A stretch of DNA of 64,000 bases from Bradyrhizobium sp. CCGE-LA001 (GTDB lineage: Bacteria; Pseudomonadota; Alphaproteobacteria; Rhizobiales; Xanthobacteraceae): the NCBI RefSeq assembly GCF_000296215.2, contig NZ_CP013949.1:62001-126000 (forward strand). The letters are read 5' to 3'. Position 1 is the stretch's first letter, and every line of letters starts with the position of its first letter. The translations under genes were made by a program, and so were the position numbers. The notes beneath the pieces were generated by a model. It searched no databases. It saw nothing but the letters and a program-made list of their open reading frames with translations, and was not told the origin of the DNA. Below are positions 24,133-33,333 of the stretch, in pieces.

Positions 24133-27100
24133 ATGCGCGTTTTCAGCGTCCCCCTCTCAGTTCCGTTCCTGCGCACGGTCGTCACGGCCCTGCTCGACGG
24201 CCGGCTGGTCGACGGGTTCGAGGCGCGCAAGGAACCGGCGCGGCTGGCGGATGCGACGCTGTATCTGCCCACGCGGCGCGCGATGCGCGTGGTGCGCGAG
24301 ATCTTCCTCGACGAGATGAAGGCGGACGCCGTGGTGCTGCCGCGCATCGTCGCGCTCGGCGACATCGACGAGGACGAGCTCGCTTTCGCTGACGAAGGTG
24401 AGCAGTTTTCCGGCGCGACGCCGCTCGACATTCCGCCGCGGCTCGGCGAGCTCGAACGGCGGCTGACGCTGGCGCAGCTGGTCGCGGCCTGGGCTAGGGG
24501 TCCGGTGCTGTCGCCGCTGGTGGTCGGCGGTCCCGCCTCGACGCTCGCGCTGGCGTCCGATCTCGCGCGCCTGATCGACGACATGGTCACGCGCGGCGTC
24601 GACTGGAGCGCGCTCGATGGGCTCGTGCCTGACAACCTCGACCGCTACTGGCAACACTCGCTGGAATTCCTGCGCATCGCGCGCATTGCCTGGCCCGGCC
24701 ATCTCGCCGAGATCAACCGCATTGAGCCGGCGGCGCGGCGCGATCTGCTGATCGCGGCGGAAGCCAAACGGCTGATCGCGCATCCTGGTGGTCCCGTGAT
24801 CGCGGCCGGTTCGACCGGCTCGATGCCTGCGACCGCAAAATTCCTTCATGCGGTCGCATCGCTGCCGCATGGCGCGGTGGTGCTGCCGGGGCTCGACACC
24901 GATCTCGACGACGACGCCTGGCGCAGCATCGGCGGCGTGCGCGATGCGCTCGGCAAATTCGTGGAGCATCCGGCCTCGAACCATCCGCAATACGCCATGA
25001 ATGCGCTGCTGGATCGCGTCGGCATCAAGCGCAGCGACGTCGAGATCATCCAGCTGCCGGCCGAAGGCGGCCGCGACCTGCTCGCCTCGGAATCGATGCG
25101 GCCCTCGGCCAAGACGGAAGTCTGGCACGATCGGCTGAAGCAGCCGGACGTCGCCGCAAAGATCGCCGCCGGCATGACGAACCTCAAGGTCGTCGAAGCT
25201 CCCAATCCTGAAATGGAAGCGCTCGCCATCGCCATCGCCATGCGCGAGGCGCGGCATCTCGACAAAACGGCGGCGCTGGTGACGCCCGACCGCGCGCTGG
25301 CGCGTCGGGTGATGGCCGCACTGACCCGATGGGACCTCGCCTTTGATGATTCGGGCGGCGACGTACTGATGGAAACATCCGCCGGGGTGTTTGCCCGGCT
25401 CACCGCGGAGGCCGCGACCAAGGGCCTGGAGCCGCCGACGCTGCTGGCGATGCTGAAACATCCGCTGTGCCGGCTCAGCCGGCCGCCTGGCGGATGGAAG
25501 GCCGCGATCGAGGGACTGGAGCTCGCGGTGTTGCGCGGCACACGCCCGCCCGCAGGCACGGCCGGCCTGCTCCGCGAATTCAACCGCTTCCGCGACGAGC
25601 TGGCAAAGCTGTGGCGCAGTGAGACATCCGCGCTCCACAGGGCCGAGCCCCGTGCGCGGCTCAAGGCCGAGGACCTCGATCGCGTCCAGTCGCTGATCGA
25701 TGCCTTGCAAAAAGCCTTGGCACCGATCGAGAGCTTGGCGGCATCGAAGCCGTACGACTTCGCCGAGCTTGCGCACAGGCATCGCGAGCTCATGATCGAG
25801 CTGTCGCGCGACGAGCACGGCCTTTCGCTAGCGTTCGAGGAACGCGAAGGTCTCGCGCTCGCCAGCGCCTTCGACGACCTCCTCCGCGGCGGCACGACCA
25901 GCGGATTGATGGTGCCGCTGCCCGATTATCCCGACGTCTTCCAGACCGCGTTCAGTGATCGCGCGGTGCGGCGGCGCGACAGACCGGGCGCGCGCCTGCA
26001 GATCTACGGCCCGCTCGAGTCTCGCCTCATGCAGTCCGACCGCATCATCGTCGGCGGCCTGATCGAGGGCGTCTGGCCGCCGGCGCCGCGCATTGATCCC
26101 TGGCTCAGCCGGCCGATGCGGCACGAGCTCGGCCTCGATCTGCCGGAGCGCCGCATCGGCCTCTCCGCACACGACTTCGCGCAACTGCTCGGCGGCAGCG
26201 AGGTGATCCTCACCCATTCCGCCAAGGCCGGCGGCGCGCCGGCCGTCGCTTCGCGCTTCCTGCATCGGTTGGAGGCTGTCGCAGGCGACGATCTCTGGAA
26301 GACGGCCATTCGCGCCGGCGAGACATATGTGCAGTTCGCCGCCGCGCTGGACCAGCCCACGGAGGTCAAGCCGATCAAGCAGCCCGAGCCGCGGCCGCCG
26401 CGCGCGGTGCGGCCGCTGAGAATGTCGGTCACCGCGATCGAGGATTGGCTGCGCGATCCCTACACGATCTACGCGAGGCACATTCTGCGGCTCGATGCGC
26501 TCGATCCTGTCGACATGCCGCTGTCCGCGGCCGACCGCGGCTCGGCGATCCACGATGCACTCGGTGAATTCACCGAAACTTACGCCGCTCGCCTGCCCGA
26601 CGATCCCGCGCGCGTGCTGCGCACAATCGGTGCGAAATATTTCGCCCCGCTGATGGAGCGCCCCGAGGCGCGAGCGCTGTGGTGGCCGCGCTTCCAGCGC
26701 ATCGCGCGCTGGTTCGGCGAATGGGAGACGGCAAGGCGCTATGCGATCGAGGCCATCACGGCCGAGACTCATGGCGAGATCTCGATCAAGCTCGATCATC
26801 AGCGCAGCTTCCGTCTCTCCGCGCGCGCCGACCGCATCGAGCGTCGCCGGGGCGGCGGCTATGCCATCCTCGACTACAAGACGGGACAGCCGCCGACAGG
26901 CAAGCAGGTCCGCATGGGCCTGTCGCCGCAGCTCACGCTCGAAGCCGCGATCCTGCGGGAGGGCGGCTTTGCCGATATCGACGCCGGCTCGTCCGTGAGC
27001 CAGCTCGTCTATGTCCGCCTCAGCGGCAACAACCCACCGGGCGAGGAGCGCATCCTCGAGCTCAAGTACAAGCAGGGCGACGAGCCGCAGCCGCCAGATA

Positions 27101-27279
27101 CGGCTGCCGCAGAAGCACGTGCCAAGTTGGAGGCGCTGATCCGCGCTTTCGACGACGAGAACCAGCCCTATACCTCGCTGAACCTGCCGATGTGGACGAA
27201 TCGCTACGGCGCCTATGACGATCTCGCCCGCATCAAGGAATGGTCGGCGGCCGGCGGATTGGGGATCGAGGAATGGTGA
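24133..27279 (+). CDS. addB: Double-strand break repair protein AddB
   Basis: AddB is the second subunit of the AddAB helicase-nuclease that resects DNA ends for RecA loading. The protein is 1048 residues, the usual length for alphaproteobacterial AddB. The N-terminal half is an inactivated UvrD-like fold (FLPT-like LYLPTRRAMRVVREIF near residue 40), and the C-terminal nuclease domain carries the PD-(D/E)xK-type segment with GSAIHDALGEF and GYAILDYKTGQPPTGKQV (catalytic Asp-x-Lys within DYKTG). The four cysteines of the iron-sulfur staple found in Bacillus AddB are not visible. The stop overlaps the start of addA. Confidence 0.93.
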   Translation: MRVFSVPLSVPFLRTVVTALLDGRLVDGFEARKEPARLADATLYLPTRRAMRVVREIFLDEMKADAVVLPRIVALGDIDEDELAFADEGEQFSGATPLDIPPRLGELERRLTLAQLVAAWARGPVLSPLVVGGPASTLALASDLARLIDDMVTRGVDWSALDGLVPDNLDRYWQHSLEFLRIARIAWPGHLAEINRIEPAARRDLLIAAEAKRLIAHPGGPVIAAGSTGSMPATAKFLHAVASLPHGAVVLPGLDTDLDDDAWRSIGGVRDALGKFVEHPASNHPQYAMNALLDRVGIKRSDVEIIQLPAEGGRDLLASESMRPSAKTEVWHDRLKQPDVAAKIAAGMTNLKVVEAPNPEMEALAIAIAMREARHLDKTAALVTPDRALARRVMAALTRWDLAFDDSGGDVLMETSAGVFARLTAEAATKGLEPPTLLAMLKHPLCRLSRPPGGWKAAIEGLELAVLRGTRPPAGTAGLLREFNRFRDELAKLWRSETSALHRAEPRARLKAEDLDRVQSLIDALQKALAPIESLAASKPYDFAELAHRHRELMIELSRDEHGLSLAFEEREGLALASAFDDLLRGGTTSGLMVPLPDYPDVFQTAFSDRAVRRRDRPGARLQIYGPLESRLMQSDRIIVGGLIEGVWPPAPRIDPWLSRPMRHELGLDLPERRIGLSAHDFAQLLGGSEVILTHSAKAGGAPAVASRFLHRLEAVAGDDLWKTAIRAGETYVQFAAALDQPTEVKPIKQPEPRPPRAVRPLRMSVTAIEDWLRDPYTIYARHILRLDALDPVDMPLSAADRGSAIHDALGEFTETYAARLPDDPARVLRTIGAKYFAPLMERPEARALWWPRFQRIARWFGEWETARRYAIEAITAETHGEISIKLDHQRSFRLSARADRIERRRGGGYAILDYKTGQPPTGKQVRMGLSPQLTLEAAILREGGFADIDAGSSVSQLVYVRLSGNNPPGEERILELKYKQGDEPQPPDTAAAEARAKLEALIRAFDDENQPYTSLNLPMWTNRYGAYDDLARIKEWSAAGGLGIEEW

Positions 27280-30200
27280 AGGCGCCGCGTCCCATTCCCG
27301 ACGAGGTGCGCGCGCGACAGGCGCGCGCGTCCGATCCGACCGCATCGGCCTTCGTGTCGGCCAATGCCGGCTCGGGCAAGACACATGTGCTGGTGCAGCG
27401 GGTGATCCGTCTCTTGCTGTCGGGCGTGCCGCCGGAGAAGATCCTCTGCATCACCTTCACCAAGGCCGCCGCCGCCAATATGGCCGAGCGCGTATTTACC
27501 ACGCTTGGTCATTGGGTGACGCTGGATGACACCGCGCTCGATGCCGCGATCCGCGCGGTCGGCATCCCGCATCCCGGCGCGAAGCTGCGACGCGACGCGC
27601 GAAAACTGTTCGCCTGCGCGCTGGAGACGCCGGGCGGGTTGAAGGTGCAGACCATCCATGCGCTGTGCACGCGCCTGCTGCAGCAGTTCCCATTCGAGGC
27701 CAATGTTCCCGCGCGCTTTGCCGTGATCGACGAGCGCGACCAGACCGACATGATGGAGCGCGCCAATCTGAAGGTGTTGCTGGAGGCCGCCCGCGATCCT
27801 GACAGCGTCACCGGCCGCGCGCTGCTGACCGCGATGGCGAGCGCCGCCGACGTCACCTTCAAGGAGGTCGTGCGCGAGGCGTGTCTCAGCCGCGACCATT
27901 TCATGGCCTGGACCGACGAGGCCGGCAATGCCGCGGCCGCGGTCGAGCAGATGGCGGCTGTGCTGGGCGTCGATGCGGGCGAGCGTATCGAGGATGTCGA
28001 GACGGAAATCCTCGACGGCCCGTTCCTGCCGCGGTCGCGCTGGGACGACATCGCCTTCGCGCTGGAGGACGGCAGCAAATCCGACAACGACCAGGCCGGC
28101 CGGCTGCGCGAGGCCAAGGTCTTTTCCGGCGGCGCGCAGGTCGATGCCTATCTCTGCGTCTTCCTCACCGACGACAAGCTGCCGCGCAAGGCGGTGCTGA
28201 CCAAGAAGTTTTGCGATCACAATCCGTCGGTGGCCCGCCTGTTCGAAGCCGAGGCGCAGCGCCTTGCAGGGTTGATCGAGAAGCGTCGCGCCGTGACGGT
28301 TCGCGACCGTACCGCAGCCCTGCTCCACATCGCCACCGCTGCTGCCGCAAACTACCGCCGCGAGAAGCAGGAGCGCGGGCTGCTCGACTACGACGATCTG
28401 ATCGACAAGACGCTGGCGATGCTCAATCGCATCGCCTCGGGCTGGGTGCATTACAAGCTCGACCGCGGCGTCGATCACGTCCTGATCGACGAGGCCCAGG
28501 ACACCAGTCCCCGGCAATGGGATATCGTCGCACACATCATCTCGGAATTCACAGCTGGAGAAGGCGCGCGCGAAGGGCTGAACCGCACGGTGTTTGCGGT
28601 CGGCGACGAAAAGCAGTCGATCTTCTCGTTTCAGGGCGCCGCTCCCCACGAGTTCGATGCGCGCCGGCGCGAGTTGCACCGCAAGTTCACCGCGGCGGGG
28701 CTGAAGTTCGATCCCGTCGCCTTCACCTATTCATTCCGCTCGGGCGCGACGATCCTGCACTCGGTCGACCACGTTTTCCGCGATCCCCAGATCTACAAGA
28801 GCATCCATTCCGTCGAAATCGGTCATCCCCTGCACAATGCGCTCGCCGATGCCGGGTCGAGCGTAATCGAGCTGTGGGATCTCGCGGAAGCCGACGAGCG
28901 GCAGGACATCGAGGGCTGGCGCGCCCCCTTCGACGGCGTCGCCGTCACCAGCCCGGAAGTAAAGCTCGCGCGCCGCATCCAGGCCGAGATCAAGCGGCTG
29001 GTCGAGAGCGGCACGCTGACCGGCCACGAAGGCGAGCGCCGGCCCTTGCGGTATGGCGACATGCTGATCCTGGTGCGCCGGCGCGGCAATGCCTTCGACG
29101 CCGTGATCCAGGCGCTGAAGCACGCGGGCGTGCCGGTCGCCGGCGCCGACCGGCTCAAGCTCACCGAGCATATCGCCATCATCGACCTGATGAACCTTGC
29201 CGACGCGCTGCTGCTGCCGCAGGACGATCTCGCGCTGGCGGTGGCGCTGAAGAGCCCGCTGTTCGGGCTCGATGACGACGACCTGTTCACGCTTGCCCAT
29301 AACCGCAAGGGCTCGCTGCGCCGCGCGCTCGGCGAGCATGCGGCTGGAGGCGAAAAGTTCGCCACGGCATTGCGGCGGCTGGAAGCCTGTGAGATGCGCG
29401 CGCGCGAGGAGACGCCGTTCGCGTTCTACGCCTGGCTGCTCGGCGGCGATGGTGGCCGTGCGCGCATCCTGCGCCGCCTCGGCCATGAGGCTAACGACGC
29501 ACTCGACGAGTTCCTGGAGCTGGCGCTGAACTACGAGCGCAAGGCACCGGCCTCGCTGCAAGGTTTCATGGCCTGGCTGCGCTCGGCCGATACCGAGGTC
29601 AAGCGCGACATGGAGATCTCGCGCGACGAGGTGCGGGTGATGACCGTGCACGGTGCCAAGGGCCTGGAGGCCTCGGTCGTGTTCATGGTCGATACCACCT
29701 CCTCGCCCGCGGATTCGCAGCGGCTGCGGCTGATCCACGTGCCGCGCGGCAATGGCGGCGAGGTCGTGGTCTGGGCCGGCCGCAAGGCCGACGATCCCAA
29801 GCCCGTCACCGATGCGCGCAAGGCGATGATCGAGGAGACCGAGGACGAATACCGCCGCCTGCTCTATGTCGCGATGACGCGCGCCGCCGACCGCCTGATC
29901 GTCGGCGGCTGCATGCCCGGCAACATGAGGACGGTGCGCAAGCTGAGCTGGTACGATCTGGTCGACACCGGGCTCAAAGGCTCAGGCCTCGACAAGCAGG
30001 TGATCGAGACGCCGCTCGGCAAGGTGACGCGATTCGCCCGCCCCGAGGATGTCGCAGCTCTCGGCACGCCGGCGACCTCCGTCAGCCAGACCATCGCCCT
30101 GCCCGATTGGCTGCGTCTGCCGGCCCCGCGCGAGATCGCCGACGATGATCCTGTGCGTCCCTCCGGCCAGCCTGCCGAGGAGGGGCGTGCGGTGCGGTCG

Positions 30201-30782
30201 GGCGAGTCGGTCCAGTCCCGCGCGCTCGCGCTGCAACGCGGCACGCTGGTGCACCGGTTGCTGCAATCCCTGCCCGACATCGCCAGCGAGCGTCGCCGCG
30301 AGGCCGCGCTCGGCTTCATGGCGCGCAATGCCTCGGATTGGCTGGAGGCCGACCGCACTGCACTCGCCGACAAGGTGCTCGCCCTGATCACCAAGCCGCG
30401 TTTCGCCCCGGTCTTCGGCCCCGGCAGCCGGGCGGAGGTCGCCATCGCAGGCAAACTGGAACGGCCGGGCCGGCCGCCGGCGCTGGTATCCGGGCAGATC
30501 GACCGGCTGGTCGTCCGCCCCGACGAGGTCCTGATCGTCGACTTCAAGACCAACCAGGCGGCGCCCAAGAGCGCGACCGAAGCACCCGCGGCCTATGTCC
30601 GGCAGCTTGCGCTGTACCAGGCGGTGCTGACGCGGCTTTATCCCCAAAAGCCTGTCAGAGCCGCCCTGCTCTGGACCGAGACCCTTGAATATATGGAGAT
30701 TTCGGCCCCCGCGCTGGACGCGGCGCTGGCATCCCTTCATCTCGGGGTGAGCGTCCTTGACCCGGCAAGGAGCCGTTCATAG
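27273..30782 (+). CDS. addA: Double-strand break repair helicase AddA
   Basis: AddA is the helicase-nuclease subunit that unwinds DNA ends and, with AddB, cuts both strands. From the ATG at 27273, with a purine-rich GGGGATCGAGGA upstream and overlapping the addB stop, it has 1169 residues. Motif I is SANAGSGKTHVLVQRV (about 31-46), followed by ITFTKAAAANMAERV (Ia), DYDDLIDK, VLIDEAQDTSPRQWDI (II), VGDEKQSIFSFQGA (III), VMTVHGAKGLEASVVF (V), and YVAMTRAADRLIVGG (VI). The RecB-type nuclease appears at the C-terminus as VLIVDFKTNQAAP. It forms an operon with addB. Confidence 0.95.
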   Translation: MVKAPRPIPDEVRARQARASDPTASAFVSANAGSGKTHVLVQRVIRLLLSGVPPEKILCITFTKAAAANMAERVFTTLGHWVTLDDTALDAAIRAVGIPHPGAKLRRDARKLFACALETPGGLKVQTIHALCTRLLQQFPFEANVPARFAVIDERDQTDMMERANLKVLLEAARDPDSVTGRALLTAMASAADVTFKEVVREACLSRDHFMAWTDEAGNAAAAVEQMAAVLGVDAGERIEDVETEILDGPFLPRSRWDDIAFALEDGSKSDNDQAGRLREAKVFSGGAQVDAYLCVFLTDDKLPRKAVLTKKFCDHNPSVARLFEAEAQRLAGLIEKRRAVTVRDRTAALLHIATAAAANYRREKQERGLLDYDDLIDKTLAMLNRIASGWVHYKLDRGVDHVLIDEAQDTSPRQWDIVAHIISEFTAGEGAREGLNRTVFAVGDEKQSIFSFQGAAPHEFDARRRELHRKFTAAGLKFDPVAFTYSFRSGATILHSVDHVFRDPQIYKSIHSVEIGHPLHNALADAGSSVIELWDLAEADERQDIEGWRAPFDGVAVTSPEVKLARRIQAEIKRLVESGTLTGHEGERRPLRYGDMLILVRRRGNAFDAVIQALKHAGVPVAGADRLKLTEHIAIIDLMNLADALLLPQDDLALAVALKSPLFGLDDDDLFTLAHNRKGSLRRALGEHAAGGEKFATALRRLEACEMRAREETPFAFYAWLLGGDGGRARILRRLGHEANDALDEFLELALNYERKAPASLQGFMAWLRSADTEVKRDMEISRDEVRVMTVHGAKGLEASVVFMVDTTSSPADSQRLRLIHVPRGNGGEVVVWAGRKADDPKPVTDARKAMIEETEDEYRRLLYVAMTRAADRLIVGGCMPGNMRTVRKLSWYDLVDTGLKGSGLDKQVIETPLGKVTRFARPEDVAALGTPATSVSQTIALPDWLRLPAPREIADDDPVRPSGQPAEEGRAVRSGESVQSRALALQRGTLVHRLLQSLPDIASERRREAALGFMARNASDWLEADRTALADKVLALITKPRFAPVFGPGSRAEVAIAGKLERPGRPPALVSGQIDRLVVRPDEVLIVDFKTNQAAPKSATEAPAAYVRQLALYQAVLTRLYPQKPVRAALLWTETLEYMEISAPALDAALASLHLGVSVLDPARSRS

Positions 30783-30850
30783 GTTCACCCCATGATCCCG
30801 GGCGCGATTCCAGGTCGCGCCGATTCGTTCAACCCGAGTGAGGTACTCCA

Positions 30851-31171
30851 ATGGCCGTTAGCAAGGTTTCCGACGCCGATTTCGAAGCCGAAGTGCTCAA
30901 GGCGAACGGCCCAGTGGTCGTCGATTTCTGGGCCGAATGGTGCGGCCCCTGTCGCATGATCGCGCCTGCCCTCGACGAGATCGCCGGTGCGATGGGCGAC
31001 AAGGTCAAGATCGTCAAGCTGAACGTCGACGAAAGCCCCAAGACCGCGTCCAAGTACGGCGTGATGTCGATCCCAACCCTGATGATCTTCAAGGGCGGCG
31101 AGATGGCCTCGCGCCAGGTCGGCGCGGCGCCGAAGGCGAAGCTGCAGCAGTGGATCACCTCCGCGGTCTGA
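30851..31171 (+). CDS. trxA: Thioredoxin TrxA
   Basis: Thioredoxin is the general cytoplasmic disulfide reductant. The 106 residues carry the active site AEWCGPCRM with Cys31 and Cys34, the buried Asp25 (VVDFWAE), the cis-proline segment MSIPTLMIF and the C-terminal helix. It starts 68 bases after addA; the addAB-trxA order is conserved in Rhizobiales and trxA is likely to have its own promoter too. A terminator hairpin follows. Confidence 0.97.
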   Translation: MAVSKVSDADFEAEVLKANGPVVVDFWAEWCGPCRMIAPALDEIAGAMGDKVKIVKLNVDESPKTASKYGVMSIPTLMIFKGGEMASRQVGAAPKAKLQQWITSAV

Positions 31172-31198
31172 TCCACCACGCTTCCAATCATTTTCGAC

Positions 31199-31223
31199 AA
31201 CGGCCGGCGAAATGCCGGCCGTT
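31199..31223 (+). terminator. Terminator after trxA
   Basis: A 10-bp perfect stem (AACGGCCGGC 31199-31208 and GCCGGCCGTT 31214-31223) with loop GAAAT sits 28 bases after the trxA stop and is followed by a short T-containing stretch. It is a typical intrinsic terminator apart from the weak T-run. Confidence 0.75.
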
Positions 31224-31316
31224 CTGCGTTGATGGGACGTGTTCAGCGTATGACGAGTCCCGCCCTTGCCAGCTTCTCCCCGAACGCGCGATCGCAAAGC
31301 TACCTCTCTCGTCGCG

Positions 31317-32324
31317 ATGGAGGCGCGTTCGGTCGACGAGATTCCGCGCGGCAAGGAATGGCAATACGAACCGAAATGGGATGGCTTCCGCTGCCTGCTG
31401 TCGCGGAGCGGCAGCGATGTCGATCTGCGCTCGAAGTCGGGCGAGGATCTCGCGCGTTATTTTCCGGAAGTCGTTGCCGCTGCGTTGAAGCTAAAGACGG
31501 ACCGCTTCACGCTCGACGGCGAGATCGTCGTGCCGCACGGCAAGAGCTTTTCCTTCGACGCGCTGCTGCAACGGATTCATCCGGCGGCGAGCCGCGTGAA
31601 GAAACTCTCGCAGGAAACACCGGCGCTCTACCTCGTGTTCGATCTGCTCGCGACGGCTCTGGAGAAAGGTCTGGCGGAAAAGACGTTGCTCGAGCGCCGG
31701 CCGGCGCTGGACACTTTCGCGAAGACCAATCTCAAGGGCAGCCTCTTCCTCGTTTCACCGTCGACGACGAGCTACGCCACGGCCAAGAAATGGCTGGCGC
31801 AATCCGGCTGCGGCTCGGACGGCGTCATCGCCAAGCGCATCGACCTGCCCTACCAGGCGGGCAATCGCGACGGCATGCAGAAGATCAAGAAATTCCGCAG
31901 CGCCGATTGCGTGGTCGGCGGCTTCCGCTATGCCACCAACAAGATCAGGGGCCGGAACGTCGTCGGCTCGCTGCTGCTCGGGCTCTACGACGATGACGGC
32001 TTGCTGCATCATGTCGGCTTCACCTCGGCGATCAAGGCGGAGGCTAAGCCTGATCTGACCGACCGGCTCGAAGCCTTGATCGGCGAGCCCGGCTTCACCG
32101 GCAACGCGCCGGGCGGACCGAGCCGCTGGTCGACCGAGCGTTCCGCAAAATGGTGCCCGCTGAAGCCGAAGCTTGTGATCGAGGTCTGCTACGACCATTT
32201 CAGCGGCGAACGCTTCCGCCACGGCACATCGATCCTGCGCTGGCGCCCCGACAAGGCGCCGCGTCAATGCAGCTTCGATCAGCTGAAGCAGAAGGCGGCG
32301 GATCCGATGAAGCTGTTGAAGTGA
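31317..32324 (+). CDS. ATP-dependent DNA ligase (LigC/LigD-ligase type)
   Basis: The enzyme seals nicks using ATP and probably acts in repair or end joining alongside the NAD-dependent LigA. The 335 residues (from ATG 31317) contain the nucleotidyl-transfer motif YEPKWDGFR with adenylated Lys20, DGEIVVP (motif III), the GSDGVIAKR region (IV) and KIKKFRSADCVVGGF (V), followed by an OB-fold ending in RHGTSILRWRPDK. No polymerase or 3'-phosphoesterase domain of LigD and no ku gene is nearby. The frame extends to a TTG at 31266 without family match; the segment upstream of 31317 looks scrambled across frames, so the true N-terminus is somewhat uncertain. Confidence 0.88.
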   Translation: MEARSVDEIPRGKEWQYEPKWDGFRCLLSRSGSDVDLRSKSGEDLARYFPEVVAAALKLKTDRFTLDGEIVVPHGKSFSFDALLQRIHPAASRVKKLSQETPALYLVFDLLATALEKGLAEKTLLERRPALDTFAKTNLKGSLFLVSPSTTSYATAKKWLAQSGCGSDGVIAKRIDLPYQAGNRDGMQKIKKFRSADCVVGGFRYATNKIRGRNVVGSLLLGLYDDDGLLHHVGFTSAIKAEAKPDLTDRLEALIGEPGFTGNAPGGPSRWSTERSAKWCPLKPKLVIEVCYDHFSGERFRHGTSILRWRPDKAPRQCSFDQLKQKAADPMKLLK

Positions 32325-32330
32325 CGCGGT

Positions 32331-32457
32331 CTCGTGCCCCGGACGCAGCGCAGCGCGTCTTCAGCGATGCGCTGCAGAGCCGGGGCCCATGCCGCGGCAT
32401 TCTGGGTCCCGGCTCTGCGGAGCAGCGCTTAGTGCTGCACCGCGTCCGGGACACGAG
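32331..32457. repeat. Intergenic palindromic repeat, family B, copy 2
   Basis: A compound palindrome beginning CTCGTGCCCCGGACGCAGCG and ending GCGTCCGGGACACGAG with inner CGCTGCAGAGCCGGGGCCC hairpins. It follows the ligase gene and abuts the convergent phosphoesterase gene. The near-identical copy at 33221-33328 lies on the other side of that gene in the same orientation. Confidence 0.85.
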
Positions 32458-32463
32458 CCGTGA

Positions 32464-33204
32464 CTATCCAATCCATCCCGTCGCGAGCGCGTTCGCCAGC
32501 TCGGGCTGTCCATTGCGCCGTGCAAGGTTGGCCATGGCTTCGTGATTGTAGCCGACATGTCGGAACGTCACCTGCCAGGCGCCGCCGACGAGTTCGAGGA
32601 TCGCATAACGCGCGTGCGGCGTGCCAGTCTCGACCACATGCGGATACGGATGCTTGTCGCGATAGCCGGGGCTGCCGACGCTGCCGGGGTTGACGATCAG
32701 CCGACCGTCGCGCAGGCGCACGGCGCGGGCGAGATGGGTGTGGGCGCAGAGGATCAGGGACTGCGTGACGCCCTGTGCGAGCTGCTCGATCCGATCGAGC
32801 GGCGACAGCGCCACCACGCCGTCGGGATTCACGGTGTCGAGCCAATAGACTTCGTCGTTCCCCGGCGTCGCATGGCACAGGAACACCTGCTCGCGGAAGA
32901 CCCGCGTCATCGGCTGCGCCCGCAGCCAGTCGAGGTGCGCGGCATCGAGCTGTTCATAGGCGGGACGGTCCCACGAGCCCATCTTCTCCGGGGGACGGTC
33001 GAGCAGGTAGCGATCGTGATTGCCGAGCACATGCACGGCGTCCAGCTGCATCAGGATCTCGACGGTGCGGCGCGCATCGAGCGGCCCGCTCAGCATGTCG
33101 CCGAGATTGACGATGTCGGCAATGCCGAGGGCACGGATGTCGGCGAAGACAGCTTCCAGTGCGAGATGATTTCCGTGGACGTCGGCAATCGCGGCGAAAC
33201 GCAT
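32464..33204 (-). CDS. Metallophosphoesterase (YfcE/MJ0936-like)
   Basis: The 246-residue protein has the calcineurin-like phosphoesterase blocks in order: IADVHGNHLAL (Asp8 and His10), NLGDMLSGPL, VLGNHDRYL, LCHATPGN and CAHTHLARAV. These ligate two divalent metals. Members hydrolyse phosphodiesters such as cyclic nucleotides or act on nucleotides and protein phosphates; the substrate here is not predictable. It is a single gene bracketed by two family B repeats. Confidence 0.9.
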   Translation of the reverse strand: MRFAAIADVHGNHLALEAVFADIRALGIADIVNLGDMLSGPLDARRTVEILMQLDAVHVLGNHDRYLLDRPPEKMGSWDRPAYEQLDAAHLDWLRAQPMTRVFREQVFLCHATPGNDEVYWLDTVNPDGVVALSPLDRIEQLAQGVTQSLILCAHTHLARAVRLRDGRLIVNPGSVGSPGYRDKHPYPHVVETGTPHARYAILELVGGAWQVTFRHVGYNHEAMANLARRNGQPELANALATGWIG

Positions 33205-33220
33205 GGGGCAGTCTCTCTAT

Positions 33221-33328
33221 CGTGCCCCGGACGCAGCGCAGCGCGTCTTCCGCGGTGCGCTGCAGAGCCGGGGCCCATGTGGCGGCATTCTGGGTCCCGG
33301 CTCGCGCTTCGCGCGTCCGGGACACGAG
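33221..33328. repeat. Intergenic palindromic repeat, family B, copy 3
   Basis: A near-identical but shorter relative of the copy at 32331-32457: CGTGCCCCGGACGCAGCGCA at the left and GCGCGTCCGGGACACGAG at the right. It separates the phosphoesterase start from the folC stop on the same strand. Confidence 0.85.
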
Positions 33329-33333
33329 ACCGT

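Noticed and set aside
24157..25818. Minus-strand open frame of 553 codons inside addB
   Set aside because: Entirely antisense to a convincing addB; the product is rich in Arg, Gln and His with no motifs, as expected from GC-rich third positions.
25828..27384. Minus-strand open frame of 518 codons opposite addB/addA
   Set aside because: Shadow of two strong genes with low-complexity product and no start signal.
27213..28679. Minus-strand open frame of 488 codons opposite addA
   Set aside because: Antisense shadow; addA has full helicase motifs in the other frame.
31229..31316. Possible N-terminal extension or frameshift of the ATP-dependent DNA ligase
   Set aside because: Plausible peptide pieces are spread over three frames, but there is no way to prove a shift from one sequence; the ATG at 31317 keeps all catalytic motifs.
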